Below are positions 40,752 through 50,999 of a stretch of DNA of 64,000 bases, piece after piece. The notes below the pieces were generated by a model. It worked only from the letters and a program-made list of their open reading frames with translations, was not told the origin of the DNA and ran no database searches. Where the stretch lies: assembly GCA_030267565.1 (NCBI GenBank), contig BRXU01000050.1, positions 372,001 to 436,000 on the forward strand, in the 5' to 3' direction. Source of the DNA: Pleodorina starrii (taxonomy: Eukaryota; Chlorophyta; Chlorophyceae; Chlamydomonadales; Volvocaceae). Positions within the stretch are counted from its first letter, which is position 1. Every line of letters begins with the position of its first letter. A program made the position numbers and the translations under genes.

Positions 40752-42513
40752 ATGGCAGATCTCGAGGTCTCACATTGGGAAGGCGATGTAAATGATCTCG
40801 AGCAGGTGTGAAAGGAAACTGGAGCGACTGAATTTTGAAGTTGATGCGCCAACAACTACCACCATTTAGAACCACGGTGCACCGAAGAAAATTACTCCTT
40901 CAACCAAACTGATATTGCTAGCAAGTGCTTCATATCGGCCGTTGCGCCAGTGCGGACTGCTAGCTGGACCGGTGGCGATGTGACCGGGCTTGCATGTGCT
41001 CCATTTTGTTTGTCCCCGTTACCCCCCTCGCTCATCGTGACACTTGCGTTATCGCTTACATGCCCGCAGCTTTGCGTTGCCAGACACACGCGCCCCAAGG
41101 CCGACTCCACCACGACCCACGTCATTGCCCCCGCGGCAATCGCCGCGCCACCGCCGCTGCCCGCTGGCGGCGGCAGCCCCGCCCCCGCCCGCAAGCGCTA
41201 CTACGTACTGGAGCCGCTCGGCGTGTAGGTCAAGCGCGGGAGGTTCGGCAGCAGCACCTCCGCGCGCCCGTACCCATGCCCGCCGCCGCCCGCTGACGCC
41301 AGCAGCGGCAGCGCACCGCAAGGCGCCCCCCCGGCGGCCGCCGCTGCTCCCGACGACTTCACCACCACCTCCGCTGCCGTCGCCGCGGCGGCCTCAGGCC
41401 GGCAGGCCCCGTGTGCCAACACCAGCGGACCCCAAGCTACCCCGGAACAGCGCATACTGCTGTCGAGCCGCCGGGAGCCGATAGCCGCGGCGGTGGCTGC
41501 CGCGTTGACGCAGGCGGCCGGCGCCGCCGTCGCCAGGGGCACCGGACGCGCCGCCCCCTTGACCGCGGGTTCTATGGGACCCCCCAGGCTCGGGGCTCGG
41601 GGCGGATGGCCCCAGCCACCGCAGCGCCAGGGACTGCAGCTGTCGAGGCGGCGGTGAGGAGCGTCGCGGCTGCCACGGTGTACGGCGGTACGACACCTGT
41701 CGACATGGAGGGCTGCGCTCCCGGCGACCGCATCTGCGGCGTCTCGCGCGATGCCATTCCAACCGACAACTGCCGCGGTGGCGGCGCGGCCGCAACCGCC
41801 AACGGCGGCTACACGGCGGCAGGGCCGCCGTGGCGCGGCGCCAGCCCGCTCGCTCTGCCGTACATCGAACAGCTCGATGGCGGGGCTGCCACCGCCGGCG
41901 CCGCCCTCGTTGCGCTTCAGCAAGCCATCGGGCACCGTACAGCCGCCGGCTTTCTGGTCGGCATGCACGACCAGGCGGCCACCACCGGCGGAGGGCAACG
42001 CTGGCCGGGTCTTCAGTCGCGACAGCAACAGGAGCTGCAGCAGTTGCAGCGGCCGCAGGCGACGCCCCTGCCGCCCCTGCCGCCGCCGGCCCCGCCGCCG
42101 ACGGTGCTGCGCCTGCAGGACTCTAATTTCCTGCAGCGGCTGCTTATGTGGCAACAGGAGTTGCAGCAACAGCAACAACAACAGCAAGAGCAGCGGCAGC
42201 AGCGGCAGCAACAGCAACAGTAACAACAACAGCAAGAGCAGCAGCAGCAGGAGCAGCGGTAGCGGCAGCAGCAGCAGCAGGAGCAGGAGCAGGAAGCGGG
42301 GCCGCACCACCAGCAGCGGCCGCAGCTCCTGGAAAGCGCTCCGCCAACGGCTCCCTGGTCCCGAGGGGAGGCTGTCCTGGCGGCGGCGATGGTGGCGATG
42401 GCGGCGGCGCCCCCGCCGCCGATGTGGGCTACCGCTGCGGAGTACCTGCCGCTCTCGTCGGCACCAGCTGCAAAGCCGACGTCGCAGCTGCAGCCCGGCA
42501 AGTTACCCGCCTC

Positions 42514-42555
<42 letters not shown>

Positions 42556-42590
42556 TTGCTGGTGCTCAAGGGGAATTTACAATCGGTGAA
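40752..42590 (+). pseudogene. Paralogue B, disrupted copy of the Q/P/A-rich family
   Basis: Exon 1 is 40752-40805 (18 codons, MADLEVSHWEGD...DLEQ) with donor GTGTGA. Exon 2 starts at 41070 after acceptor gcccgcag, in phase 0 as in A and D. THVIAPAA and RKRYYVLEPLGV follow. Where A has TGG (Trp61) this copy has TAG (41,226-41,228), and the same frame then continues VKRGRFGSS and stays open to about 41,659. Past about 41,600 the protein-like signal moves to another frame (open to 42,223), so there is at least one frameshift. The 3' part is CAG/CAA-rich. About 70 bp around the motif is nearly identical to paralogue A. Readthrough or a sequencing error at the TAG cannot be excluded. Confidence 0.7.
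42513..42556 (+). repeat. (CAG)n microsatellite
   Basis: About 14 consecutive CAG/CAA units (ctcgcagcagcagcagcagc...) at the degenerate 3' end of paralogue B. Denser mixed CAG/CAA tracts also occupy 42,150-42,290. Confidence 0.9.
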
Positions 42591-42598
42591 CGCAGCCC

Positions 42599-42692
42599 GT
42601 GGACCGTTGGGCGAGGACCGTTGGGCGAGGACCGTTGGGCGAGGACCGTTGGACGCGGACCGTTGAGCGCGAATTGTTGGACGCGGACCGTT
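42599..42692 (+). repeat. 15-bp minisatellite just 3' of paralogue B
   Basis: Roughly six units of ggaccgttgggcgag with variants (ggacgc, gagcgcgaatt). The first three units are nearly perfect and the later ones diverge. Confidence 0.9.
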
Positions 42693-42699
42693 CGCCAGC

Positions 42700-44960
42700 T
42701 GACTTGGTGGTCTGCGCTGGGCGGGCTACGGTCTCCCCTCTTGAGTGGGGGCTACGCGTGCTTCTTGGGAATGGGGTTTGCAATGGCGCTGCGAGCAGCG
42801 CGCGAGGGGCGGGGGAGCGCCAGGCGCGCCCGTTGACCTCGGTTGTGATGTGACGAGCAGAGCTGAGCTGAGCATTTCGGATTGTGTACAAACTGTTGCA
42901 CTGTTACGGTATGTGTCTCCGCAGTATACGCTACTAGATAGGGCTCCGTCCTCCCAGCAGCTCCTTCTTCGGTCTGCCTTGCCTTTATTTGAAATGCGGT
43001 CTTTAAGAGTAGTCCTGTGCAGGGAGGCCCGGATCAATGCCAGGTGCACGCCGAACGTACGGCGGAAGGGCGTGCCTTAACCCCCAACCGACGCGTAACG
43101 GCGGTCCGTACCAAACAACACGCAATCTGGCGGGTTATTTTTTGTCCCGTGGATGGTTTAGATAGCATTGATCGCAATTTTGTGTGTGTGATCCGGCTCG
43201 CTTCGATTGGCCGCCGTGCATCCGCTGCATGCAATGCCGACTTGCGCATTTCTGGCGCGATGGTTTCCACTTGTTTGCTGTTTCGTGCGACCTTGACTGA
43301 AAGCTGAGCAGCTGACAGTGCGTGCTGGATGGCTGGCGTGGTGCCCTCTTTGGTGTTGCTAATCACTTACTTTATGCTGAGTCACGCCGCGCGGCGAGGC
43401 ACTCTCTTGAGCCCCGCGGCCTGCGGTGAAGGCGCTCATCGCCCACACCAGGTTCAGTTCTTTCTGCATTTGTTGATTGTCATCAGTTCTTTCTTGCATA
43501 TGTTGATTGTGATCCGTTCTTATTGCATTTGTTGATTGCGATGATAGCGGGTGCACTTGGCGAGACCTGCACCCGTCGACTTACTTGCGTGGCGCTGCGG
43601 CATCATTGGATCCGGGGGCCGCACCGGCAGCCGCGCCTTGGATAACCTTATTACCTTATTACACGGTGGCTGTACCCAAACAGTGGCTTTCCGTCGTAGG
43701 GGGGGGGCGGGACGCTGCCTCGCGGCGTCCGGGTTTGCGACGTTGTGTTGGCATGCCTACCAGGGTCTACCCGCGCTTGACAGTAGATGCAGGTATGGGG
43801 CGTAAGGGCTCCGGATCCCGAGTGTGCAGCCGAATGTCCTGCAGCTGGCCGGCCTCTCGGTGTTCTGCATGCATGGGTACTTCAGTTGCCTGTACTTGGG
43901 TAGGCGGATGGTGACGCGCCTTCGTTTTTTTCCCCCGTTTTGGTGGCTTTTGTAGGGTTGTTCCCGAAGGTATGTCCCCGGGGCCAAGAGCTGAAAAAAC
44001 TGCTGGGTGAGGTGGGAAAGAAAAAAAAGGTTACCACAGCGAAGGAACGGCGGATGGAGACGGCGTTGGCGAACGGACCCTGAACTGCGGGGTGGAGTCT
44101 GCGCGGCTATGCACCGCAGCACCGCAGTCGGTTTGGTAGCGACGCTATGGAGGCAGGGGTAAGGGGTTGACCTGGGTAGCGCCGGAGTCGACATTGGCAG
44201 CAGAGGATGCTATGGCAGGGCACTGAGGGCACTTACCTTAGGGGAGGGTAAGGGGTTGAGTTGGCCTGCTGGCAGCGTCTCGCGGTGAGGGCTGGGGGCT
44301 TACGGAGGTGTGCCACGGCCTGACTGCTTCTGGACTGCCGGGTGGGGTAGCGGGCGGGCGCCACGCACGCACACGTACGCGCTGTGCGTCCCGGCCGCGT
44401 GCGCCCAGGTCACGAATGATGATGACCCATGGGCCATGTTCCGGGCGGTTCGCTGCATCCTTGCCTGCGGAATGCCTGCAGTTTCTCTTGCTGGGGCATT
44501 TGGCCTTCATAGTTTAGGACTGTGGTTGAGGCCTTGACCTTTCATTTCGGTTGGGGCATTGGCCTGAAGGTGGCGCCCTCCCCCTCGCATTCCGGGATGA
44601 ACGGTTGGAGGCAGCAGGCAGGCTGTCAAAGTATGTCATGGTCGGGTGCGCTGGAGGTGTCGATTGGTTGACGAATACAGTACTGGGTAAGACCCTATCC
44701 CTCGTTGTGTGAATGTGTGAGGCATTCATGTTCGTTGCACAAGTCTGTCTCACCCGCGGTCTTGAAAGGACATGGAAAGGAATGGGACCGCAGATCCGTC
44801 CGTCTGCCGCGATGTGGTTTTTGGGGGGGAGGGGGGCTGAGCGCCTGAGCCCAAGCCGCGGAGCGGCTTCGGGGGATTGGGGAACTGGGGATGCAATGCA
44901 CCTTGGCGTTGGCTTTGACTCTGTTTGCCTTGCGTTCTGTGTGCCTGCCGTCCGGTACGG
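42700..44960. other. Intergenic stretch, no gene recognised
   Basis: Contains a short tandem repeat near 43,455-43,535 (gcatttgttgattgtcatcag-like units, three copies) and many short unsupported frames. Codon composition is not gene-like. Confidence 0.4.
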
Positions 44961-46100
44961 ATGCCATCTATGATCTATCGTTATACGGTATCAGAGCGGA
45001 CCGGCTTTCACATCGGTCGCTGGTCGCACCGGCCGGACGGACTGTTCATCCTGCCCCAGGGACGATGGATTTGCTCCGCCGCGCACAGAGCAGGCAGCCC
45101 TGCCAGAAAGACCTACCGAGCAGGGCCGCCGACACCAAGCCAATCAACACGATCAGGAATGAAACGCCCGAGGCGGAAAAGCGTGGGGCCAGCTACCCAG
45201 CTTCCGCCACCAAGGGAGCCGACCAGGCGCAGCTACCGCACCCACCGAACCGCCGGCTGACCGAACCGCCGGGTGACCCGGGCCAGCAGGGATGGAAGTC
45301 CGCCGGAGCGACATGCAGGGGCTGCCACCTCAGCAGTCAGCAGCACCTGAGGAGGAAGCACCCGCCCTGCCTGCCCCTGAAACGAACGGCACATCAGGGT
45401 TGGAACCAACACACCGAATGAACAGCAGCCCGAAGCTGCGTGCGTGCAGGCCACTGAAGGGAGGCGAGCGTGAGGACCTTGTCCGAGTAACAAACGCGCC
45501 GAGTCGCTAGCGGGACGCGGCAGCTGCCGGGGGCTGTCAAGGGTGACGGCCGGCCGGCCGCACGGGCGGACCCTATGACCCTGCGCTACACATACGCAAC
45601 CCAGGTGCAAAGCAACCAAGCAGACAGATACGACAAGAGAGACACGCAGCCGCGCTCCTAATATACGGCACAGCCCGCGGGAGGTGCGCGCGGTCGCCAT
45701 ACCGATGCTCCCAAGTGGTGCAAGTAAGCGCCCCTGCGACGACGACGACAACGACCACCCGCTCCCGATCGAAGGGCATCCGTGCGAGCTGATGAGCCCC
45801 CGACAGCTGGCAGAAGAGCCTACAGAAGTACAGAAGAAGAAGCTGCACCCACAGCACAACGAGCGAGGCGCCAGCTGGCCAGGTAGCAATCCGCAGGTGC
45901 AGCCAGACATCGCATCTGAAGACAGCCGCCGACCGGCCTTAAGCCAAAAAAATCGTTCAAAATTGAAACAAACGGCGAGGAGCCTTGGAAAAAGGCTGAG
46001 CGGCCCGAAGGCCGATCGAGCTGCTGCGTATCTAGATACTCCATCCAACCCAAAAATTATCCCCGCCACAGAGGAATTGCAGAGGGATCCCGTGTTTATT
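44960..46100 (+). pseudogene. Decayed coding region with the DRLSHRSL motif
   Basis: The frame 44,891-45,421 contains DRLSHRSL...GRTVHPAPG, shared with 5,051-5,125, followed by a Lys/Arg/Pro-rich region. Further protein-like pieces continue in other frames: EEEAPALPAPE near 45,345-45,400, and KLKQTARSLGKRLSGPK near 45,960-46,015. No complete frame, start or splice pattern could be assembled. The pieces may come from a dispersed element whose other copy lies near 5 kb. Confidence 0.4.
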
Positions 46101-46387
46101 GGTCAATGCTCCCGTGCGTATCTGAGCGTCAATCTAATTGGCTACTGCTCTGTACTGCCTGTGCAGGTAGTCGGCAGCTACGGGCAGATGCGCGGGCAGT
46201 CGAGTGCCCGTGCATTGTCGTAAGTAAGGTGACAGCGGCTGTAGACACATGTTTACCATTGGGATTACCCGGAATATCATAAGGCAGATTAAGGCTTATT
46301 CCGTCACACATGGAAACAACTGCGGGATTATTTAGCATTGATTACAGTTACCTCTATTCTTGGAAGCAATTGATTGATTAATTAAGT

Positions 46388-46408
46388 ACAGAGGAGCTGG
46401 ATAACAGC
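46388..46408 (+). repeat. Dispersed short repeat acagaggagctggataacag
   Basis: Identical to 50,025-50,045. A close inverted copy lies at 36,274-36,292. It is too long to be chance in one window and is probably the edge of a dispersed element. Confidence 0.7.
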
Positions 46409-46732
46409 GACATAGTGTGAACACACTACTCTGTGGGCCCATCGTCCACTTCGTTGTACCCAACCTTAATTATTATAAGCCCTATTCGACCTTTTCGAAC
46501 CATTTTGGCGTACCGGTTCCACCGGCTACAATGCAACAGGTGATGCACCTGCGTAACTTATTTTGAAGGCAATAACACAATCTTTTAATATAACAAAATA
46601 TTTTTATGCGGTGTGGGGTTCGCAGGTGCGGCAAGCGACTGAACATAGACACCGCATGAGACAATGCGAATGAACTTATCGTGAAAATCTTGAGTTTGTT
46701 AAAATTGCCCAATAGGACAACGTGACCGAGGC

Positions 46733-49434
46733 ATGGAGCAGGTTGGTGCCCCGGCACGATGGCGGGACCCGATTAAAATGCAAGACAATAATTTTTCAAG
46801 CACAGATAAAACAAATCTAGTTATTTTAGCTTCATACACACGTTGTCAGAAAGGTGTGGGGCCGTTGGGCATGAGTTGGGGTCGAGGCGCCCCATACCAT
46901 CGAGCGGTTGGTTAAAGGGTCAAGGCCCGCCGGTTTGTCCCAGTGTTGCCCGTTAATTCATTTGCCTCAAAATTTCTCCATACGTCAGCACAATCTGCAG
47001 TCGTAGTAACCATTGCAAAGCTTCTGTGCCCAAACAGCAGGCGAGCTGCTTACCGGAGCAATCTTCACCGTCATACGAGGGCATCCTCCACATCGCCGAG
47101 CTGGGAGACCCTTCCCAGCCCGGCCACTGCAAACGCCTTATTCTTCAGACAGAGCGCACACGTATAATTGACGCGGTGCCTTGTACGGGCCGCAAGTCAA
47201 CAATGCCGTCGATGCCATCTTGCGGCCACAACTGGCTCGGCGCTCCCCAAGCCTTGGTGTGCCGATCCTCCATGGGTGCCCTGACGTACCTTCACGCAGC
47301 AAACGTGCCCAAATGTCAGGCGGGCGCGGCTCAAATGCCGCTGGGCGCGCCAGTTGGAGCTGTCTATCGGGCGCCGATGTGCGCGAGTGCGGCACAGCAA
47401 ACCGCAGAGCCGCCTGCCTACCATCTTCAGCAAGGCCATCACACCTCCCACCTTCACCACCAACACCATCAACCACAGCCACAACCACAGCCACGGCATC
47501 AACCACAATCCCCACAGGTTCCATCACAACCGCAGCCGCAACGGCAACCACAACCGCCACAACAGCAGACTGTCGGTCCTGTTCCCAGCCCACCCTGGAG
47601 TCCTCCGTACGACACCACCTGCCGCCGGCGGAGTTACTCGTCCGGCAGCGCCGCCGCCACCGCGCCCTGCCCCTCCTCCCCCTTCCACCACCCGCCTCAG
47701 CAGCCGGCCCCCGCCACACAGCCGGGCCCCCATGTCGCAGCGCCAAGCCAGCACCTCCGGGCGAGCTGGACGTGTGGGGCCCCGGACATGAGGCCGGCAG
47801 TGAGCACCGCTGGCCCCGTCAGCTATTCGCACGGGTGGGACGTCGAGCCCGCTGCCGCTGGTGTTGCCACCGGGGTCGCACCTGGGCTACTCGCGGCGAC
47901 AAGCGCCGCCGGCACGACGGCGGCGGAGACGGCGGCGGGAGGTCTCACTGCGCGGCTACACGCGCTGCGCCCCGTGCCCATCAACGTGCCTCCGCCGTCA
48001 CCGCCGTACGCGGCGGCGGCCCAGCCGACGCCGGCGCCGACGCTGCCGTCATTGCCGTCGCCGGCGCCGCGGACGTCACCGGCCTGCACGGACGCGGCGG
48101 CGGCGACGCCCAGCCTGACGTCCGCCAGGGCGTCGCCGTACCCACCTGCACGTAAGAAGATTAGCAAGAAGGGCCTACACAATTACGCGGTGCGGGTGTA
48201 CCACAGCTGGACGTTTGGCGAGGAGGAAGCGGCGGAGCTGGGGCCTGGCAGCCCAGCCGCCGACGGTGGTGGCGGCGGCGGAAATGGCAGCGATGTGCCG
48301 ATGCGACAGTCCGCCCAATCTAGCGACGGCTGCACCCCCGCAGTGTCGCCTACCCGCCCGGCTGAGCCCCTCTCCCCCGTCTTCGCCGCCACCTCGCCGA
48401 CACAACCGCCAGCCGGCGCCATCTCCGCCTCCACCCGCCGCGCCGGCGGCGCGGGCGCCGGCGGCAGCCTCCCCACCATCTCTCTTACAACCACGCCCGG
48501 CACCGTCGTCACCGCGGCGCCCGATATGGTCCCTCTTCCGCCGCCTCCGCCGCCGCCTCCGCCTCCGCCTCGCGGGCAGAGCGCCGAAACCAGCTGCGCC
48601 TTGGCCGCGGTCCCGCCAGTTCCCCTCGGTCATCAGGCTTTGGGCCCGACCTCAGCCATCTCGCCCGTCAGCCTCGCTGGCGCCGCCACGTCTCCTGGCG
48701 GGCTGGATTTACGCAGCTACGGCTCGTACTGGCTCCCGGCCAGCGCTTCCCTCGGCACCTCCGCCGCCGCCGACGCCGCGTGCTCCTCGCCCGTCCGTGC
48801 CGCCTCCGCCGCCTCCGCCTCCGCCGCCTCCGCCGCCTTTCCCGCCGATCTCGCGAGCGCAACTGCCGGCGTCGCCGCCGTTGCTGTGAGGAGCGCCCCG
48901 GTGACCCCACAGAAGCTGCCGCCGCCGGAGGCGGCAGTCACGGCGCCAGCTACGGTTATGCCGTACGGTATCGGTCAGCCCGCCGCCGCCGCCGCAGGCG
49001 GCGGCGGCGGCGGCTCCTCTTGGTTGTCTGCGATCTGTCCGTTGACGTGGCAGCTGCCGGCACAGACCGTGACGATGACGTCGGATGCGGCGGCCATTGG
49101 GCGCTTCAGCCGACCTCCCGTCACGACCGGCGCGGTGGTAACAAAGGCAGGCTACGACGCGCCGCCGGCGCCTCCGCCGCCTCCGCCGCCGCAACAGCAT
49201 CTTTGCGGTGGCAGCTGCGGCGGCGGTGGCGGCTTGATGGCGAGCAGCGGCGTCGGACGCGGCTCCGCGGGGACGTTCACCACATGGACCGAGCCTTACG
49301 GCAGGACAGCGGCGGCGGCGGCGGCGGCGGCGCTGCCTCAGCGGCGGCTCGACCAACAGCAGCCGCGGCAGCAGCAGCAGCCGTACCGGCATCATTCACT
49401 GCCGGGCCTGCAGCCGCCGGAAGCTTCGAGATAG
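46733..49434 (+). CDS. Paralogue C, diverged member of the Q/P/A-rich family, ~801 aa
   Basis: Exon 2 runs from 47,038 (acceptor cccaaacag) to the stop at 49,434 in one open frame. The likely first exon is only ATG-GAG-CAG (46,733-46,741) before GTTGGT. This gives a 296-bp phase-0 intron, like those of A, B and D (254, 264, 233 bp), whose first exons also end in LE(Q). The shared KR..(V/I).EPLG module is reduced to GHCKRLIL near 47,130. The rest is low complexity: His/Gln-rich repeats (47,430-47,560), Pro/Ala/Gly/Ser stretches and poly-Pro (near 48,540 and 49,165). A second motif, VYHSWTFGEEE (about 48,197-48,230), resembles LWHTWIRGEEV in paralogue D. It is preceded by a basic patch (RKKISKKG). 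Function is unknown. The first exon is the weakest part of the model. Confidence 0.6.
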
Positions 49435-50024
49435 GGCGGGCTGCGAGCTGTCGTCGAGGTCGGCGCGCGGAGCGGGCTTGCGGGCTGGGTTCACGGCGAC
49501 CCGGGGGACGTGTGCGGTTGCGATTTGCCGCCTTTGGGGAATTCGGGGTTGGAGACCTGCTGTACCGGTGAAGTCAGGCGGGAGACGTTCTGTCGTGGCG
49601 CTGTTTTGTGGCGAGGCGGTTGTGTGGGATGGAACGTGGCATGCGGCAGCGAAGCGCGCGCCCCGGCTGCATGTGGTGCCGGGAGCAACCTCTCATTCGG
49701 CCGTGCGTGGCATCCAGCGGCGGCGGCAGGATGGCGGCAGGATGTGCGTTTCGATGCCTGACCCGTTGCGCATTTTTCTCCCTTCCTACGTTGCCGCGTT
49801 CGTACGACTCCGCGCTTGGGTTTGCATGTTTTTGCGCGTGTTCACTTCTGCGGGAGGCGAGGGGACGCCCCAGGGCGCCCGCGGCTCGGGGCGCTGCCCG
49901 CGTGGATTCGGTTTGTTTGTTTGTTTGTTTGTTTCTCGGGACGCCCGGGTTTCGAAAGTGTGCGAAAATTTATGAAGCAAGCGACAAGCAGTCCGAAACC
50001 AAGCGATCCGAGTGATTACTTATT

Positions 50025-50045
50025 ACAGAGGAGCTGGATAACAGC
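50025..50045 (+). repeat. Second copy of the dispersed acagaggagctggataacag repeat
   Basis: Identical to 46,388-46,408. Flanking sequences differ on both sides. Confidence 0.7.
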
Positions 50046-50926
50046 TACGAGTGATGCTTTGGTAGTTGGGGGGCTCGGGACGAAGAACAGCGGGTCCGTC
50101 CATTCGCCAGCAGTACGAACGGATCTTGCGAGGCACGACCGTCCCTCTCAATTGCGGGCATGTCCCGGGCTTCGTGAGATCATGGACTACTTTGTGACCA
50201 CCAAATGTCCCGTTCATTGTAAGAAGCGGAACTCGATGCTGTGTCTTTAGAGGGAGAAGAGGCGTCGCTGGCTGTGCCAGCTCAGGTCCAGCAGGGCGAC
50301 ATTGATTCTGATTTATTCCTAATATTATGGTTGTGGACCCAGTCCGCGGATGGCCGGAGCGTGACGTCTCTCGCTCCAGCGCTGCTGCGGCGGCAGCGAC
50401 TGGCTCGTCCTAACTAACTAACCGCCTTTTCGGGCGTCACTGTGGCGCGTGTGGGGGTTTGCTTGGGGGGTCTGCTACTCATGTGCTTCCGGAGGCAGAC
50501 GGGGTAGCGCGCGACGGCAGCGAGGTCGCCGTTTCGCTTGTGAGTACGGCAGTACTGCATTTACCTCGTAACGATACAGCAAGTACGGCATCATCAAAAA
50601 ACGCGTTTTACGTTGTCGCCATTGCATCAGCTTGGTGTGGTGCATGGGCGCATGGCTGGTCCTGTGTTGGCGTGTACCAGCAGGCTCGGCAACTGCTTTT
50701 TATTTTGCTGTTTGCATGACAAATCGGCGGACGGCGGATGCGGGAGGCGGGTCGTCTATGAACATCGTGCGAATGCGGGAGTAGGTCAGCGGCGCGGTCT
50801 GCGGTCTGCGGTCTGCAGCCGTGTTGATTGGTACCCACCGCCGTACTTGTCGTGCATCTCGTCGCTAGTACATGCAGGGATTTGTAGACCCGCCCCCATC
50901 CGCGTGCTTGTGTGTGTTGTTGATGT

Positions 50927-50999
50927 TATGCGTTGGCGTTGTTGGTGTTGCTGTTGCTGTTGTTGGCGTTGGCGTAGGTGTTGCTGTTGGTGTTGCAAG
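50927..50999. repeat. (GTTG/CTGTTG)n low-complexity tract
   Basis: Imperfect trinucleotide-phase repeat (gttgctgttgctgttgttggc). On the plus strand it reads alternating Val/Gly/Ala, on the minus strand Gln-rich. No gene is supported. Confidence 0.75.

Noticed and set aside
41201..42310. 369-codon minus-strand ORF rich in Leu
   Set aside because: It is the antisense shadow of CAG/CAA tracts in paralogue B.
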